In this document: positions 1 to 14,895 of the stretch, one piece after another
Layout of the letters: each line of letters opens with the position of its first letter
Numbering within the stretch: position 1 is the first letter of the stretch
NCBI RefSeq assembly: GCF_026151205.1
Contig: NC_087072.1
Coordinates: 25,883,799-25,943,798 of the forward strand
From: Bolinopsis microptera
Taxonomy: Eukaryota > Ctenophora > Tentaculata > Lobata > Bolinopsidae
Reading direction: 5' to 3'
Length of the DNA: 60,000 nucleotides
Notes under the pieces: model-generated
Seen by the model: the letters and a program-made list of their open reading frames with translations, nothing else
Database searches by the model: none
Told to the model about the DNA's origin: nothing
Translations under genes and position numbers: made by a program

Positions 1-3000
1 GTGAGTATCAAATGAAGTGTCACACTGATGTTTACCTGATGTGAGTAACAAATGAAGTGTCACACTGATGTTTACCTGATGTGAGTAACAAATGAAGTGT
101 CACACTGATGTTTACCTGATGTGAGTAACAAATGAAGTGTCACACTGATGTTTACCTGATGTGAGTAACAAATGAAGTGTCACACTGATGTTAACCTGAT
201 GTAAGTAACAAATGAAGTGTCACACTGATGTTTACCTGATGTGAGTAACAAATGAAGTGTCACACTGATGTTAACCTGATGTGAGTAACAAATGAAGTGT
301 CACACTGATGTTTACCTGATGTGAGTAACAAATGAAGTGTCACACTGATGTTTACCTGATGTGAGTAACAAATGAAGTGTCACACTGATGTTAACCTGAT
401 GTAAGTAACAAATGAAGTGTCACACTGATGTTTACCTGATGTAAGTAACAAATGAAGTGTCACACTGATGTGTACCTGATGTAAGTATCAAATGAAGTGT
501 CACACTGATGTTTACCTGATGTGAGTATCAAATGAAGTGTCACACTGATGTGTACCTGATGTGAGTATCAAATGAAGTGTCACACTGATGTTAACCTGAT
601 GTAAGTAACAAATGAAGTGTCACACTGATGTGTACCTGATGTGAGTATCAAATGAAGTGTCACACTGATGTTTACCTGATGTGAGTAACAAATGAAGTGT
701 CACACTGATGTTAACCTGATGTGAGTAACAAATGAAGTGTCACACTGATGTTAACCTGATGTAAGTAACAAATGAAGTGTCACACTGATGTTTACCTGAT
801 GTGAGTAACAAATGAAGTGTCACACTGATGTTTACCTGATGTGAGTAACAAATGAAGTGTCACACTGATGTTAACCTGATGTAAGTAACAAATGAAGTGT
901 CACACTGATGTTTACCTGATGTGGGTAACAAATGAAGTGTCACACTGATGTTTACCTGATGTGAGTAACAAATGAAGTGTCACACTGATGTTTACCTGAT
1001 GTGAGTAACAAATGAAGTGTCACACTGATGTGTACCTGATGTAAGTAACAAATTAAGTGTCACACTGATGTTTACCTGATGTGAGTAACAAATGAAGTGT
1101 CACACTGATGTTTACCTGATGTGAGTAACAAATGAAGTGTCACACTGATGTTTACCTGATGTGAGTAACAAATGAAGTGTCACACTGATGTTAACCTGAT
1201 GTAAGTAACAAATGAAGTGTCACACTGATGTTTACCTGATGTGAGTAACAAATGAAGTGTCACACTGATGTTTACCTGATGTGAGTAACAAATGAAGTGT
1301 CACACTGATGTTAACCTGATGTAAGTAACAAATGAAGTGTCACACTGATGTTTACCTGATGTGGGTAACAAATGAAGTGTCACACTGATGTTTACCTGAT
1401 GTGAGTAACAAATGAAGTGTCACACTGATGTTTACCTGATGTGAGTAACAAATGAAGTGTCACACTGATGTGTACCTGATGTAAGTAACAAATTAAGTGT
1501 CACACTGATGTTAACCTGATGTAAGTAACAAATGAAGTGTCACACTGATGTTTACCTGATGTGAGTAACAAATGAAGTGTCACACTGATGTTTACCTGAT
1601 GTGAGTAACAAATGAAGTGTCACACTGATGTTAACCTGATGTAAGTAACAAATGAAGTGTCACACTGATGTTTACCTGATGTGGGTAACAAATGAAGTGT
1701 CACACTGATGTTTACCTGATGTGAGTAACAAATGAAGTGTCACACTGATGTTTACCTGATGTGAGTAACAAATGAAGTGTCACACTGATGTGTACCTGAT
1801 GTAAGTAACAAATGAAGTGTCACACTGATGTTTACCTGATGTGAGTAACAAATTAAGTGTCACACTGATGTGTACCTGATGTGAGTATCAAATGAAGTGT
1901 CACACTGATGTGTACCTGATGTAAGTAACAAATGAAGTGTCACACTGATGTTTACCTGATGTGGGTATCAAATGAAGTGTCACACTGATGTTTACCTGAT
2001 GTGAGTAACAAATGAAGTGTCACACTGATGTGTACCTGATGTGAGTAACAAATGAAGTGTCACACTGATGTTTACCTGATGTGAGTAACAAATGAAGTGT
2101 CACACTGATGTTTACCTGATGTGGGTAACAAATGAAGTGTCACACTGATGTTAACCTGATGTGAGTAACAAATGAAGTGTCACACAGATGTTTACCTGAT
2201 GTGAGTAACAAATGAAGTGTCACACTGATGTTAACCTGATGTGGCTATCAAATGAAGTGTCACACTGATGTTTACCTGATGTGGGTATCAAATGAAGTGT
2301 CACACTGATGTTTACCTGATGTGAGTAACAAATGAAGTGTCACACTGATGTTAACCTGATGTGGCTATCAAATGAAGTGTCACACTGATGTTTACCTGAT
2401 GTGGGTATCAAATGAAGTGTCACACTGATGTTTACCTGATGTGAGTAACAAATGAAGTGTCACACTGATGTTAACCTGATGTGGCTATCAAATGAAGTGT
2501 CACACTGATGTTTACCTGATGTGAGTAACAAATGAAGTGTCACACTGATGTTTACCTGATGTGGGTATCAAATGAAGTGTCACACTGATGTTTACCTGAT
2601 GTGAGTAACAAATGAAGTGTCACACTGATGTTAACCTGATGTGAGTATCAAATGAAGTGTCACACTGATGTTTACCTGATGTGGGTATCAAATGAAGTGT
2701 CACACTGATGTTTACCTGATGTGAGTAACAAATGAAGTGTCACACTGATGTTTACCTGATGTGAGTATCAAATGAAGTGTCACACTGATGTTTACCTGAT
2801 GTGAGTAACAAATGAAGTGTCACACTGATGTTTACCTGATGTGAGTAACAAATGAAGTGTCACACTGATGTTACCTGATGTGGGTATCAAATGAAGTGTC
2901 ACACTGATGTTTACCTGATGTGAGTAACAAATGAAGTGTCACACTGATGTTTACCTGATGTGAGTAACAAATTAAGTGTCACACTGATGTTTACCTGATG

Positions 3001-6000
3001 TGGGTAACAAATGAAGTGTCACACTGATGTTTACCTGATGTGAGTAACAAATGAAGTGTCACACTGATGTTAACCTGATGTGAGTATCAAATGAAGTGTC
3101 ACACTGATGTTTACCTGATGTGAGTAACAAATGAAGTGTCACACTGATGTTAACCTGATGTAAGTAACAAATGAAGTGTCACACTGATGTTAACCTGATG
3201 TGAGTATCAAATGAAGTGTCACACTGATGTTTACCTGATGTGAGTATCAAATGAAGTGTCACACTGATGTTTACCTGATGTAAGTAACAAATGAAGTGTC
3301 ACACTGATGTTTACCTGATGTAAGTAACAAATGAAGTGTCACACTGATGTTTACCTGATGTGAGTAACAAATGAAGTGTCACACTGATGTGTACCTGATG
3401 TAAGTAACAAATGAAGTGTCACACTGATGTTTACCTGATGTGAGTAACAAATGAAGTGTCACACTGATGTGTACCTGATGTGAGTAACAAATGAAGTGTC
3501 ACACTGATGTGTACCTGATGTGAGTAACAAATTAAGTGTCACACTGATGTTTACCTGATGTGAGTATCAAATGAAGTGTCACACTGATGTTTACCTGATG
3601 TGAGTATCAAATGAAGTGTCACACTGATGTTTACCTGATGTGAGTATCAAATGAAGTGTCACACTGATGTTTACCTGATGTGAGTAACAAATGAAGTGTC
3701 ACACTGATGTTAACCTGATGTAAGTAACAAATGAAGTGTCACACTGATGTGTACCTGATGTGGGTATCAAATGAAGTGTCACACTGATGTTAACCTGATG
3801 TAAGTATCAAATGAAGTGTCACACTGATGTTTACCTGATGTAGTATCAAATGAAGTGTCACACTGATGTTTACCTGATGTAGTAACAAATGAAGTGTCAC
3901 ACTGATGTTAACCTGATGTAAGTAACAAATGAAGTGTCACACTGATGTTTACCTGATGTGGGTAACAAATGAAGTGTCACACTGATGTTTACCTGATGTG
4001 AGTAACAAATGAAGTGTCACACTGATGTTTACCTGATGTGAGTAACAAATGAAGTGTCACACTGATGTTAACCTGATGTAAGTAACAAATGAAGTGTCAC
4101 ACTGATGTGTACCTGATGTGGGTATCAAATGAAGTGTCACACTGATGTTAACCTGATGTAAGTATCAAATGAAGTGTCACACTGATGTTTACCTGATGTA
4201 AGTATCAAATGAAGTGTCACACTGATGTTTACCTGATGTGAGTATCAAATGAAGTGTCACACTGATGTTTACCTGATGTGAGTAACAAATGAAGTGTCAC
4301 ACTGATGTTAACCTGATGTAAGTAACAAATGAAGTGTCACACTGATGTTTACCTGATGTGGGTATCAAATGAAGTGCACACTGATGTTTACCTGATGTGA
4401 GTAACAAATGAAGTGTCACACTGATGTTAACCTGATGTAAGTAACAAATGAAGTGTCACACTGATGTTTACCTGATGTGGGTATCAAATGAAGTGCACAC
4501 TGATGTTTACCTGATGTAAGTAACAAATGAAGTGTCACACTGATGTTAACCTGATGTGAGTATCAAATGAAGTGTCACACTGATGTTTACCTGATGTGAG
4601 TAACAAATGAAGTGTCACACTGATGTTAACCTGATGTGGGTATCAAATGAAGTGTCACACTGATGTTTACCTGATGTGAGTATCAAATGAAGTGTCACAC
4701 TGATGTTAACCTGATGTGAGTAACAAATGAAGTGTCACACTGATGTGTACCTGATGTGAGTAACAAATGAAGTGTCACACTGATGTGTACCTGATGTGAG
4801 TAACAAATGAAGTGTCACACTGATGTTAACCTGATGTGGGTATCAAATGAAGTGTCACACTGATGTTAACCTGATGTGAGTATCAAATGAAGTGTCACAC
4901 TGATGTTTACCTGATGTGGGTAACAAATGAAGTGTCACACTGATGTTTACCTGATGTAAGTAACAAATGAAGTGTCACACTGATGTTAACCTGATGTGGG
5001 TATCAAATGAAGTGTCACACTGATGTGTACCTGATGTAAGTAACAAATGAAGTGTCACACTGATGTGTACCTGATGTGGGTATCAAATGAAGTGTCACAC
5101 TGATGTTTACCTGATGTGGGTATCAAATGAAGTGTCACACTGATGTGTACCTGATGTGGGTATCAAATGAAGTGTCACACTGATGTTTACCTGATGTGAG
5201 TATCAAATGAAGTGTCACACTGATGTGTACCTGATGTGGGTATCAAATGAAGTGTCACACTGATGTTTACCTGATGTGGGTATCAAATGAAGTGTCACAC
5301 TGATGTTTACCTGATGTGAGTAACAAATGAAGTGTCACACTGATGTTTACCTGATGTGAGTAACAAATGAAGTGTCACACTGATGTTTACCTGATGTGGG
5401 TATCAAATGAAGTGTCACACTGATGTGTAACTGATGTGAGTATCAAATGAAGTGTCACACTGATGTTTACCTGATGTGGGTATCAAATGAAGTGTCACAC
5501 TGATGTTTACCTGATGTAAGTAACAAATGAAGTGTCACACTGATGTTTACCTGATGTGAGTATCAAATGAAGTGTCACACTGATGTGTACCTGATGTGGG
5601 TAACAAATGAAGTGTCACACTGATGTTTACCTGATGTGGGTAACAAATGAAGTGTCACACTGATGTTTACCTGATGTAAGTAACAAATGAAGTGTCACAC
5701 TGATGTTTACCTGATGTGAGTATCAAATGAAGTGTCACACTGATGTGTACCTGATGTGGGTAACAAATGAAGTGTCACACTGATGTTTACCTGATGTGGG
5801 TAACAAATGAAGTGTCACACTGATGTTAACCTGATGTGGGTAACAAATGAAGTGTCACACTGATGTGTACCTGATGTGAGTAACAAATGAAGTGTCACAC
5901 TGATGTTAACCTGATGTGAGTATCAAATGAAGTGTCACACTGATGTGTACCTGATGTGAGTAACAAATGAAGTGTCACACTGATGTGTACCTGATGTGGG

Positions 6001-7500
6001 TATCAAATGAAGTGTCACACTGATGTTTACCTGATGTGAGTAACAAATGAAGTGTCACACTGATGTTTACCTGATGTGAGTAACAAATGAAGTGTCACAC
6101 TGATGTTTACCTGATGTGAGTAACAAATGAAGTGTCACACTGATGTTTACCTGATGTGAGTAACAAATGAAGTGTCACACTGATGTGTACCTGATGTGGG
6201 TATCAAATGAAGTGTCACACTGATGTTTACCTGATGTGGGTATCAAATGAAGTGTCACACTGATGTTTACCTGATGTGAGTAACAAATGAAGTGTCACAC
6301 TGATGTTTACCTGATGTGGGTATCAAATGAAGTGTCACACTGATGTGTACCTGATGTGAGTAACAAATGAAGTGTCACACTGATGTGTACCTGATGTGAG
6401 TAACAAATGAAGTGTCACACTGATGTTAACCTGATGTGGGTATCAAATGAAGTGTCACACTGATGTGTACCTGATGTAAGTATCAAATGAAGTGTCACAC
6501 TGATGTTTACCTGATGTGAGAAACAAATGAAGTGTCACACTGATGTGTACCTGATGTAAGTAACAAATGAAGTGTCACACTGATGTTAACCTGATGTGAG
6601 TAACAAATGAAGTGTCACACTGATGTTTACCTGATGTGGGTATCAAATGAAGTGTCACACTGATGTGTACCTGATGTGAGTATCAAATGAAGTGTCACAC
6701 TGATGTTTACCTGATGTGAGTATCAAATGAAGTGTCACACTGATGTGTAACTGATGTGAGTAACAAATGAAGTGTCACACTGATGTGTACCTGATGTGGG
6801 TAACAAATGAAGTGTCACACTGATGTGTACCTGATGTGAGTAACAAATGAAGTGTCACACTGATGTTAACCTGATGTGGGTAACAAATGAAGTGTCACAC
6901 TGATGTTAACCTGATGTGGGTAACAAATGAAGTGTCACACTGATGTTTACCTGATGTGAGTAACAAATGAAGTGTCACACTGATGTGTACCTGATGTAAG
7001 TAACAAATGAAGTGTCACACTGATGTGTACCTGATGTAAGTAACAAATGAATTGTCACACTGATGTTTACCTGATGTGAGTAACAAATGAAGTGTCACAC
7101 TGATGTTTACCTGATGTGAGTAACAAATGAAGTGTCACACTGATGTTTACCTGATGTGAGTAACAAATGAAGTGTCACACTGATGTTTACCTGATGTGAG
7201 TAACAAATGAAGTGTCACACTGATGTTTACCTGATGTGGGTATCAAATGAAGTGTCACACTGATGTGTACCTGATGTGAGTAACAAATGAAGTGTCACAC
7301 TGATGTTTACCTGATGTGGGTATCAAATGAAGTGTCACACTGATGTTTACCTGATGTGGGTAACAAATGAAGTGTCACACTGATGTGTACCTGATGTGAG
7401 TAACAAATGAAGTGTCACACTGATGTGTACCTGATGTGAGTAACAAATGAAGTGTCACACTGATGTTTACCTGATGTGAGTATCAAATGAAGTGTCACAC
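1..7500. repeat. 40-bp satellite array, about 187 copies, inside a zinc-finger gene intron
   Basis: Uninterrupted head-to-tail 40-bp units run from the window edge to the zinc-finger exon, so the true array is longer. Units differ at a few fixed sites: GTGAGT/GTAAGT/GTGGGT, AACA/ATCA, and TTTACC/TTAACC/TGTACC. Rare one-base deletions occur near 2870, 3840, 3880 and 4375. Read on the minus strand, each unit repeats the last bases of the exon ending at 7471 together with its 5' splice site (CATCAG followed by GTAAAC, GTTAAC or GTACAC). Variant order shows higher-order structure: the AATTAAG variant recurs 440 bp apart (about 1050 and 1490), and GTGGCTATCA recurs every 120 bp (2241, 2361, 2481). 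Confidence 0.98.
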
Positions 7501-9001
7501 TGATGACACCTGTAGCCACGATTAGGATGAGTCTTCATGTGTTCTTTTAATTTTTCCTTGCTGGTGATTATCTTGCAAGTTCTGCACGTGCTCAGTTTGA
7601 ACTGATGCACTCCGAAGACGTGGGTTTTAAGGTTGCTTTTCTGGTTGAATCTTGCTTCACAGTAAGGACATTGGTGAAGTTTCTGTTTTGTGTCAGGGCT
7701 CAGCACCTCGTTTTTTGGGGCTGTGGTCACGGCATCATCTAGAAGTTGGTAGCCTGAGGGGAGGGTGGACTTCTTGGGTGTCGCGATTTGGGGCAACTTA
7801 AACAAATTGTTCTGCAGCATAAAGTCTGCTAAATTCAGATCCTGAGAAGAGAAAGAGTGTTACCATGGTTACGTAGGCAATAATAGTTTTCATCGTGTAA
7901 AATCATATTTTAAATCTCGATTTAATCGGGTCCTGAAACATTATGTTAATCAGGATTTACCGGCTGAAATAGTGAGGGTTGAAGTCTGGCAGTGGAAGTG
8001 GCCGGGTTTGCTAGGATAGACTTAGTTAGGTTAGATATGTCTGTCTTCTCAGAACTCTGTTGCAAAGCATTGGAGAGCGCTAATCTTAACGTTCTTAACT
8101 CGTCTAGTTGTACGTTCTCCAATTTGTTAGTCGCTGAAGTGTAAATGTATCAATATCATGTATATAGAATATCTGTCCATTATTTATTAGCTACGTGGCA
8201 ATTGCTCTGAAGTTGTACCAGGATATCAAATGATAGAGTTTCGTATTCAATTTCACAAACAACCACTTTAATGTATTTTTGTTCACTTGTCAAGCGCTGA
8301 TAAAATCAATCAAACTTCAAAGCAGTTGCTTGAATAAACATTGTGAAGTTTTAAATATTGTTTAGTTTATGAACAAAAGTATTTGCTTTGTCTGTGCAGC
8401 ACGTGTAAACAATATTACGAGTTATAGACTTAGTGAGTAGGTACACTGTGATCGTTCTCACTGAGTATAATAACAAACCTTAAAGAAGATGCAAGAAAAG
8501 GGCTGAAAGGAGAGAGATCAAAAGGAGTAGGATTGTCTGGTTTAGAGAGGTTACTGTTGTTGGATGTGGGGCACAATACACCTATAATACCGTCTACTAG
8601 GGGGGCAGCTCTGTTGTCCACTAAAGGTGACGTCATGGCTCTGCCTCCCTGGTCCGAGGTACTGGGCGAGGTGAAGGGACTTGACTCAGTATAAATGAGG
8701 GGAGGGGAGGGTTTCCTTGGCGAGACATTGTTCTCTGTTGGAGGCAGAGTTAGAGTTATAGAGGGTGACGTTGAAACACTGCAGGTGGGTCTAGGATCTA
8801 TATTTGGGGGAGTATTGATAGACACTGATGCTAGGGAAACGTGGCCGGTTGTGGTGTTCACGGGCTTCTGTAAGCCCGCTTCCTCTTTTGCAACTTTGGC
8901 TGGCAGGTCCACGTGATTGTCATCTAGAGGCACGTGCGCGTGGTCCGAGCTCCAGGGACGTTTACATGCTCGTCTTATGATACTGTCCCTCTGTATATCA
9001 C
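7471..9001 (-). CDS. C2H2 zinc-finger protein, partial (three exons seen)
   Basis: Probable DNA-binding transcription factor, broken by the window edge. Three exons can be read on the minus strand: 9001-8462 (acceptor TTTGCAG), 8133-7961 (acceptor ACTTCAG, donor CCG|GTAAAT) and 7841-7471 (acceptor TTCTCAG, donor CATCAG|GTAAAC). Phases agree if the first exon uses the donor CTCA|GTGAGA; a donor at 8479 would put a stop in the next exon. The first exon is Ser/Pro/Thr-rich and disordered-looking. The second encodes a short helix-prone segment (KLENVQLDELRTLRLALSNA). The third holds finger 1 (CPYC ... H-x4-H), finger 2 (CRTC ... HMKTH) and the first half of finger 3 (CHQCDTSFDTHIR), which must finish in an exon left of the window, beyond at least 7.4 kb of satellite. 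The start codon is not identified and the exact family is unknown. Confidence 0.75.
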
Positions 9002-10350
9002 CTGCAAATGGCTCTGTTAAGTGGGGTGTTTTGTTTTAAGGGTGAAATTCGGAGAAACCGATTTGCTTATGATCAGGTACAATGTACATGTGGAATGCGC
9101 GGCGTATTTATGTTGCACTAAATGATATTTCACAAACTTATATCATCTAAATTTATTTCGCGCATTCCAAACAATTTGCTCGCATCTGAGTCACGCGGCA
9201 GAGCTCATCGGTCTACGTGGAATTTACACATGAGCCACAAGTCTGGAACAGAGCTGGAAGAGCAACCAGGGCATTGGCGGAGACAAGAATAGTATTACCG
9301 ATATAGCGGCAGTATGACACCCTAACTATATTAAAGTACGGCATGAGCACTAAAAAGAGGACTAATGTCATGGCAATGTAATGGTAAATAAGTGTACACT
9401 ACACACTGTAGAGTGCCTGAATTCCTACATCATCACATGCACCCGCCATCTCATTGATCTGCCAAACACGTGTACAGTGCGACCCTTATTATTCCGCAGC
9501 ACGTGCCACAACACTTTAACTATAAACACATTGACCTTTCTCTTGTTTTGTATTACAGATAGACAACTTTATCTCATAAATACTTAAATACTGTCAACGC
9601 GGTCCCCAAAACACCGTCAATATTGGATAGCGATCAAATCGGTTAAATAGAGCCCGCAAATTGCACCTTATCATTGGGCCACCATTTGATATTATACCTA
9701 CCTACCTACAAGATATTACTTTCAAATGGAGGAAATCTCTAACTTAATCCAGTCAACACATGTCGTAGCCTGCAAATTTAACAAGACCTCGTGGTGTATA
9801 TAATCTGCGCTATTTTACTACTGCAGTTTAAAAGTGCGGCGGGGCTGACTGTGGAGGTAGTTATAACACCTAAGGACAAGTTGGAGGTGGCACACGGACA
9901 AAGTACGAGAAGGGGTTGGTTAATGCGATTAGTAGTTCGCAGATCGGTCATAACTCACGTGCAGTATGCCCTCTAACAATCGCTGCAAGACTTGCGTATC
10001 ACAGTGATACAGGTATGAGTTGCCATGACAACGGTACACGTGTATCCGTCACGTGACTAGACCACGTGACACACATGCTACAGTAACGCACTGTTCTCTC
10101 TAGTTTAGATTGGGTGGCAATTGATTTATGTTGTTGTTAAAATATACGGTAAATACGCTCATTGCTCACAAGTAAAACAATGTTCACGTACAAAAAGAGC
10201 TGATCTCATGTCCTATATACCTCCGCAAGCAATAATATACCTCCACTACTCCGCAAGCAATACCTGCACTACTCCTGCGCCACCCACCCGACCTGGTTAT
10301 GTAATGACAAGACAGGAAGCTAACTTCCGGGAACACCAGACCAGGAAGAA
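9002..10350. other. Intergenic or upstream intron, no gene recognised
   Basis: No convincing exon was found; the small ORFs here lack splice context or protein-like composition. CACGTG boxes occur at about 9469, 9498, 9957, 10038, 10050 and 10064. The last three fall within roughly 35 bp and include the palindrome GTCACGTGAC, so this is a plausible regulatory block. Confidence 0.5.
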
Positions 10351-10441
10351 ACAGCAGATATTCAGATAGCCAGGGTCACCTGCTCAAACGTGGAAACTGC
10401 CAAATAGAAAGAGTTCAGTGGTGTATCAGGGAATCTAATTG
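10351..10441 (+). CDS. Candidate exon end feeding into the 58-bp array
   Basis: An open plus-strand frame reads through RGNCQIERVQWCIRESN and stops at a strong donor, AATTG|GTAAGTATC, at 10442. Possible acceptors lie just upstream (ATATTCAG, ATAGCCAG). No family is recognised and no partner exon was found. The support is the frame, the donor and the fact that the following array copies this same junction. Confidence 0.3.
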
Positions 10442-12866
10442 GTAAGTATCTCTAATCCTTATTAAATCTACTGTTCCTTTAAAAGAGTAATCTAGTTGGT
10501 AAGTATCTCTAATCCTTATTAAAATCTACTGTTCCTTTAAAAGAGTAATCTAGTTGGTAAGTATCTCTAATCCTTATTAAAATCTACTGTTCCTTTAAAA
10601 GAGTAATCTAGTTGGTAAGTATCTCTAATCCTTATTAAAATCTACTGTTCCTTTAAAAGAGTAATCTAGTTGGTAAGTATCTCTAATCCTTATTAAAATC
10701 TGCTGTTCCTTTAAAAGAGTAATCTAGTTGGTAAGTATCTCTAATCCTTATTAAAATCTACTGTTCCTTTAAAAGAGTAATCTAGTTGGTAAGTATCTCT
10801 AATCCTTATTAAAATCTACTGTTCCTTTAAAAGAGTAATCTAGTTGGTAAGTATCTCTAATCCTTATTAAAATCTACTGTTCCTTTAAAAGAGTAATCTA
10901 GTTGGTAAGTATCTCTAATCCTTATTAAAATCTACTGTTCCTTTAAAAGAGTAATCTAGTTGGTAAGTATCTCTAACCCTTATTAAAATATACTGTTCCT
11001 TTAAAAGAGTAATCTAGTTGGTAAGTATCTCTAACCCTTATTAAAATATACTGTTCCTTTAAAAGAGTAATCTAGTTGGTAAGTATCTCTAATCCTTATT
11101 AAATCTACTGTTCCTTTAAAAGAGTAATCTAGTTGGTAAGTATCTCTAATCCTTATTAAAATCTACTGTTCCTTTAAAAGAGTAATCTAGTTGGTAAGTA
11201 TCTCTAATCCTTATTAAAATCTACTGTTCCTTTAAAAGAGTAATCTAGTTGGTAAGTATCTCTAATCCTTATTAAAATCTACTGTTCCTTTAAAAGAGTA
11301 ATCTAGTTGGTAAGTATCTCTAATCCTTATTAAAATCTGCTGTTCCTTTAAAAGAGTAATCTAGTTGGTAAGTATCTCTAATCCTTATTAAAATCTACTG
11401 TTCCTTTAAAAGAGTAATCTAGTTGGTAAGTATCTCTAATCCTTATTAAAATCTACTGTTCCTTTAAAAGAGTAATCTAGTTGGTAAGTATCTCTAATCC
11501 TTATTAAAATCTACTGTTCCTTTAAAAGAGTAATCTAGTTGGTAAGTATCTCTAATCCTTATTAAAATCTACTGTTCCTTTAAAAGAGTAATCTAGTTGG
11601 TAAGTATCTCTAACCCTTATTAAAATATACTGTTCCTTTAAAAGAGTAATCTAGTTGGTAAGTATCTCTAACCCTTATTAAAATATACTGTTCCTTAAAA
11701 AGAGTAATCTAGTTGGTAAGTATCTCTAATCCTTATTAAAATCTACTGTTCCTTTAAAAGAGTAATCTAGTTGGTAAGTATCTCTAATCCTTATTAAAAT
11801 CTACTGTTCCTTTAAAAGAGTAATCTAGTTGGTAAGTATCTCTAATCCTTATTAAAATCTACTGTTCCTTTAAAAGAGTAATCTAGTTGGTAAGTATCTC
11901 TAACCCTTATTAAAATATACTGTTCCTTTAAAAGAGTAATCTAGTTGGTAAGTATCTCTAACCCTTATTAAAATATACTGTTCCTTAAAAAGAGTAATCT
12001 AGTTGGTAAGTATCTCTAATCCTTATTAAATCTACTGTTCCTTTAAAAGAGTAATCTAGTTGGTAAGTATCTCTAATCCTTATTAAAATCTACTGTTCCT
12101 TTAAAAGAGTAATCTAGTTGGTAAGTATCTCTAATCCTTATTAATATCTACTGTTCCTTTAAAAGAGTAATCTAGTTGGTAAGTATCTCTAATCCTTATT
12201 AAAATATACTGTTCCTTAAAAAGAGTAATCTAGTTGGTAAGTATCTCTAATCCTTATTAAATCTACTGTTCCTTTAAAAGAGTAATCTAGTTGGTAAGTA
12301 TCTCTAATCCTTATTAATATCTACTGTTCCTTTAAAAGAGTAATCTAGTTGGTAAGTATCTCTAATCCTTATTAAATCTACTGTTCCTTTAAAAGAGTAA
12401 TCTAGTTGGTAAGTATCTCTAATCCTTATTAAATCTACTGTTCCTTTAAAAGAGTAATCTAGTTGGTAAGTATCTCTAATCCTTATTAAAATCTACTGTT
12501 CCTTTAAAAGAGTAATCTAGTTGGTAAGTATCTCTAATCCTTATTAAAATCTACTGTTCCTTTAAAAGAGTAATCTAGTTGGTAAGTATCTCTAATCCTT
12601 ATTAAAATCTACTGTTCCTTTAAAAGAGTAATCTAGTTGGTAAGTATCTCTAACCCTTATTAAAATATACTGTTCCTTAAAAAGAGTAATCTAGTTGGTA
12701 AGTATCTCTAATCCTTATTAAATCTACTGTTCCTTTAAAAGAGTAATCTAGTTGGTAAGTATCTCTAATCCTTATTAAATCTACTGTTCCTTTAAAAGAG
12801 TAATCTAGTTGGTAAGTATCTCTAATCCTTATTAAAATCTACTGTTCCTTTAAAAGAGTAATCTAA
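10430..12866 (+). repeat. 58-bp minisatellite, about 42 copies, each with a consensus 5' splice site
   Basis: Units are 57-58 bp and highly uniform. Each contains TAATCTAGTTG followed by GTAAGTATC, a near-perfect metazoan 5' splice site. The flank at 10431-10441 carries the related GAATCTAATTG at the same place relative to GTAAGT. A two-unit variant with AACCCTTATTAAAATATAC recurs at about 10975, 11613 and 11902. These spacings equal 11 and 5 units, so blocks of units were duplicated together. Confidence 0.97.
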
Positions 12867-13020
12867 TTCTAAGCCACGTGTAACTGTTCACAGCATCTCT
12901 TTCTATAGTCTATATATTATCTATCTAATTATAGTCTATATATCTATCTAATTAAGAGAAATAACGTGTTGTAAAGATGTTGTAGTCCACAAGGGTACAG
13001 AAGGTAATTAGTCGCTGTAC

Positions 13021-13768
13021 AATGTAGTTACTACGTGTCATATCATAATACAATAGGTACTTACTACGTGTCATATCATAATACAATAGGTACTTACTAC
13101 GTGTCATATCATAATACAATAGGTCGCTAAAATAAGGGGTTATATGTTACTTGTTATTTGTTACTGACTCATGTGTAATGAGTGAGTAAGATGGTGAGGG
13201 CACGTGACACAGAGCACGTGACACTCCACAGTACTGTACTGTAGATCACGTGTCTAATAATTACACGTGATCTAAACAAGGGGTGAAGTGTGATATCCTC
13301 TCATTGTACGTGAGCACGTATGAGAGGTGGTCAGTTGTGCGGTAAATCAAGTTTAACATAATATCTTACTGCGCTTATCAATAGCTTTTATCCCGGTTAA
13401 TAAGATAAGTACAAATTAGTACAATAAGATAAAAATCTTGACTTATCTTAAAGGCTTGTGTCATTTAGACAACATTTCAACATTTCAACATTAGATAAAC
13501 ACTAACACTACTAATTAAATAAACATTAGATAAACACTAACATTACTAATTAAATAAACATTAGATAAACACTAACATTACTAATTAAATAAACATTAGA
13601 TAAACACTAACATTACTAATTAAATAAACATTAGATAAACACTAACATTACATAAACACTAAAATAAACCGACCCTTCACAGTTTACAGTTTACAGTTCA
13701 CAGTTTCCAGTTCACAGTTCACAGTTCACAGTTCACAGTTCACAGTTCACAGTTCACAGTTCACAGTT
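13021..13768. repeat. Three small tandem blocks
   Basis: About 13040-13125 holds three copies of a 33-bp unit containing TACTACGTGTCATATC. About 13490-13650 holds four to five copies of a roughly 34-bp unit with ATTAGATAAACACTAACA. About 13678-13768 is a CACAGTT-rich short repeat (7-8 bp) that runs straight into the trinucleotide tract. Confidence 0.85.
13197..13275. promoter_or_regulatory. Cluster of four CACGTG E-boxes
   Basis: Four CACGTG cores (about 13201, 13216, 13247 and 13265) fall within 75 bp, two of them in the form GCACGTGAC. Such sites are bound by bHLH-zip factors (USF, MITF/TFE, Myc/Max) in animals. There is no adjacent exon, so the target gene is unknown. Confidence 0.45.
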
Positions 13769-13769
13769 C

Positions 13770-14895
<1,126 letters not shown>

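Noticed and set aside
1-7500. CRISPR-like array
   Set aside because: Units are contiguous 40-mers with no unique spacers, and the context is eukaryotic with introns and LINEs.
8478-8480. Donor TTAAG|GTTTGT for the first zinc-finger exon
   Set aside because: It would bring a stop codon into the next exon; the donor at 8461 (CTCA|GTGAGA) keeps the frame.
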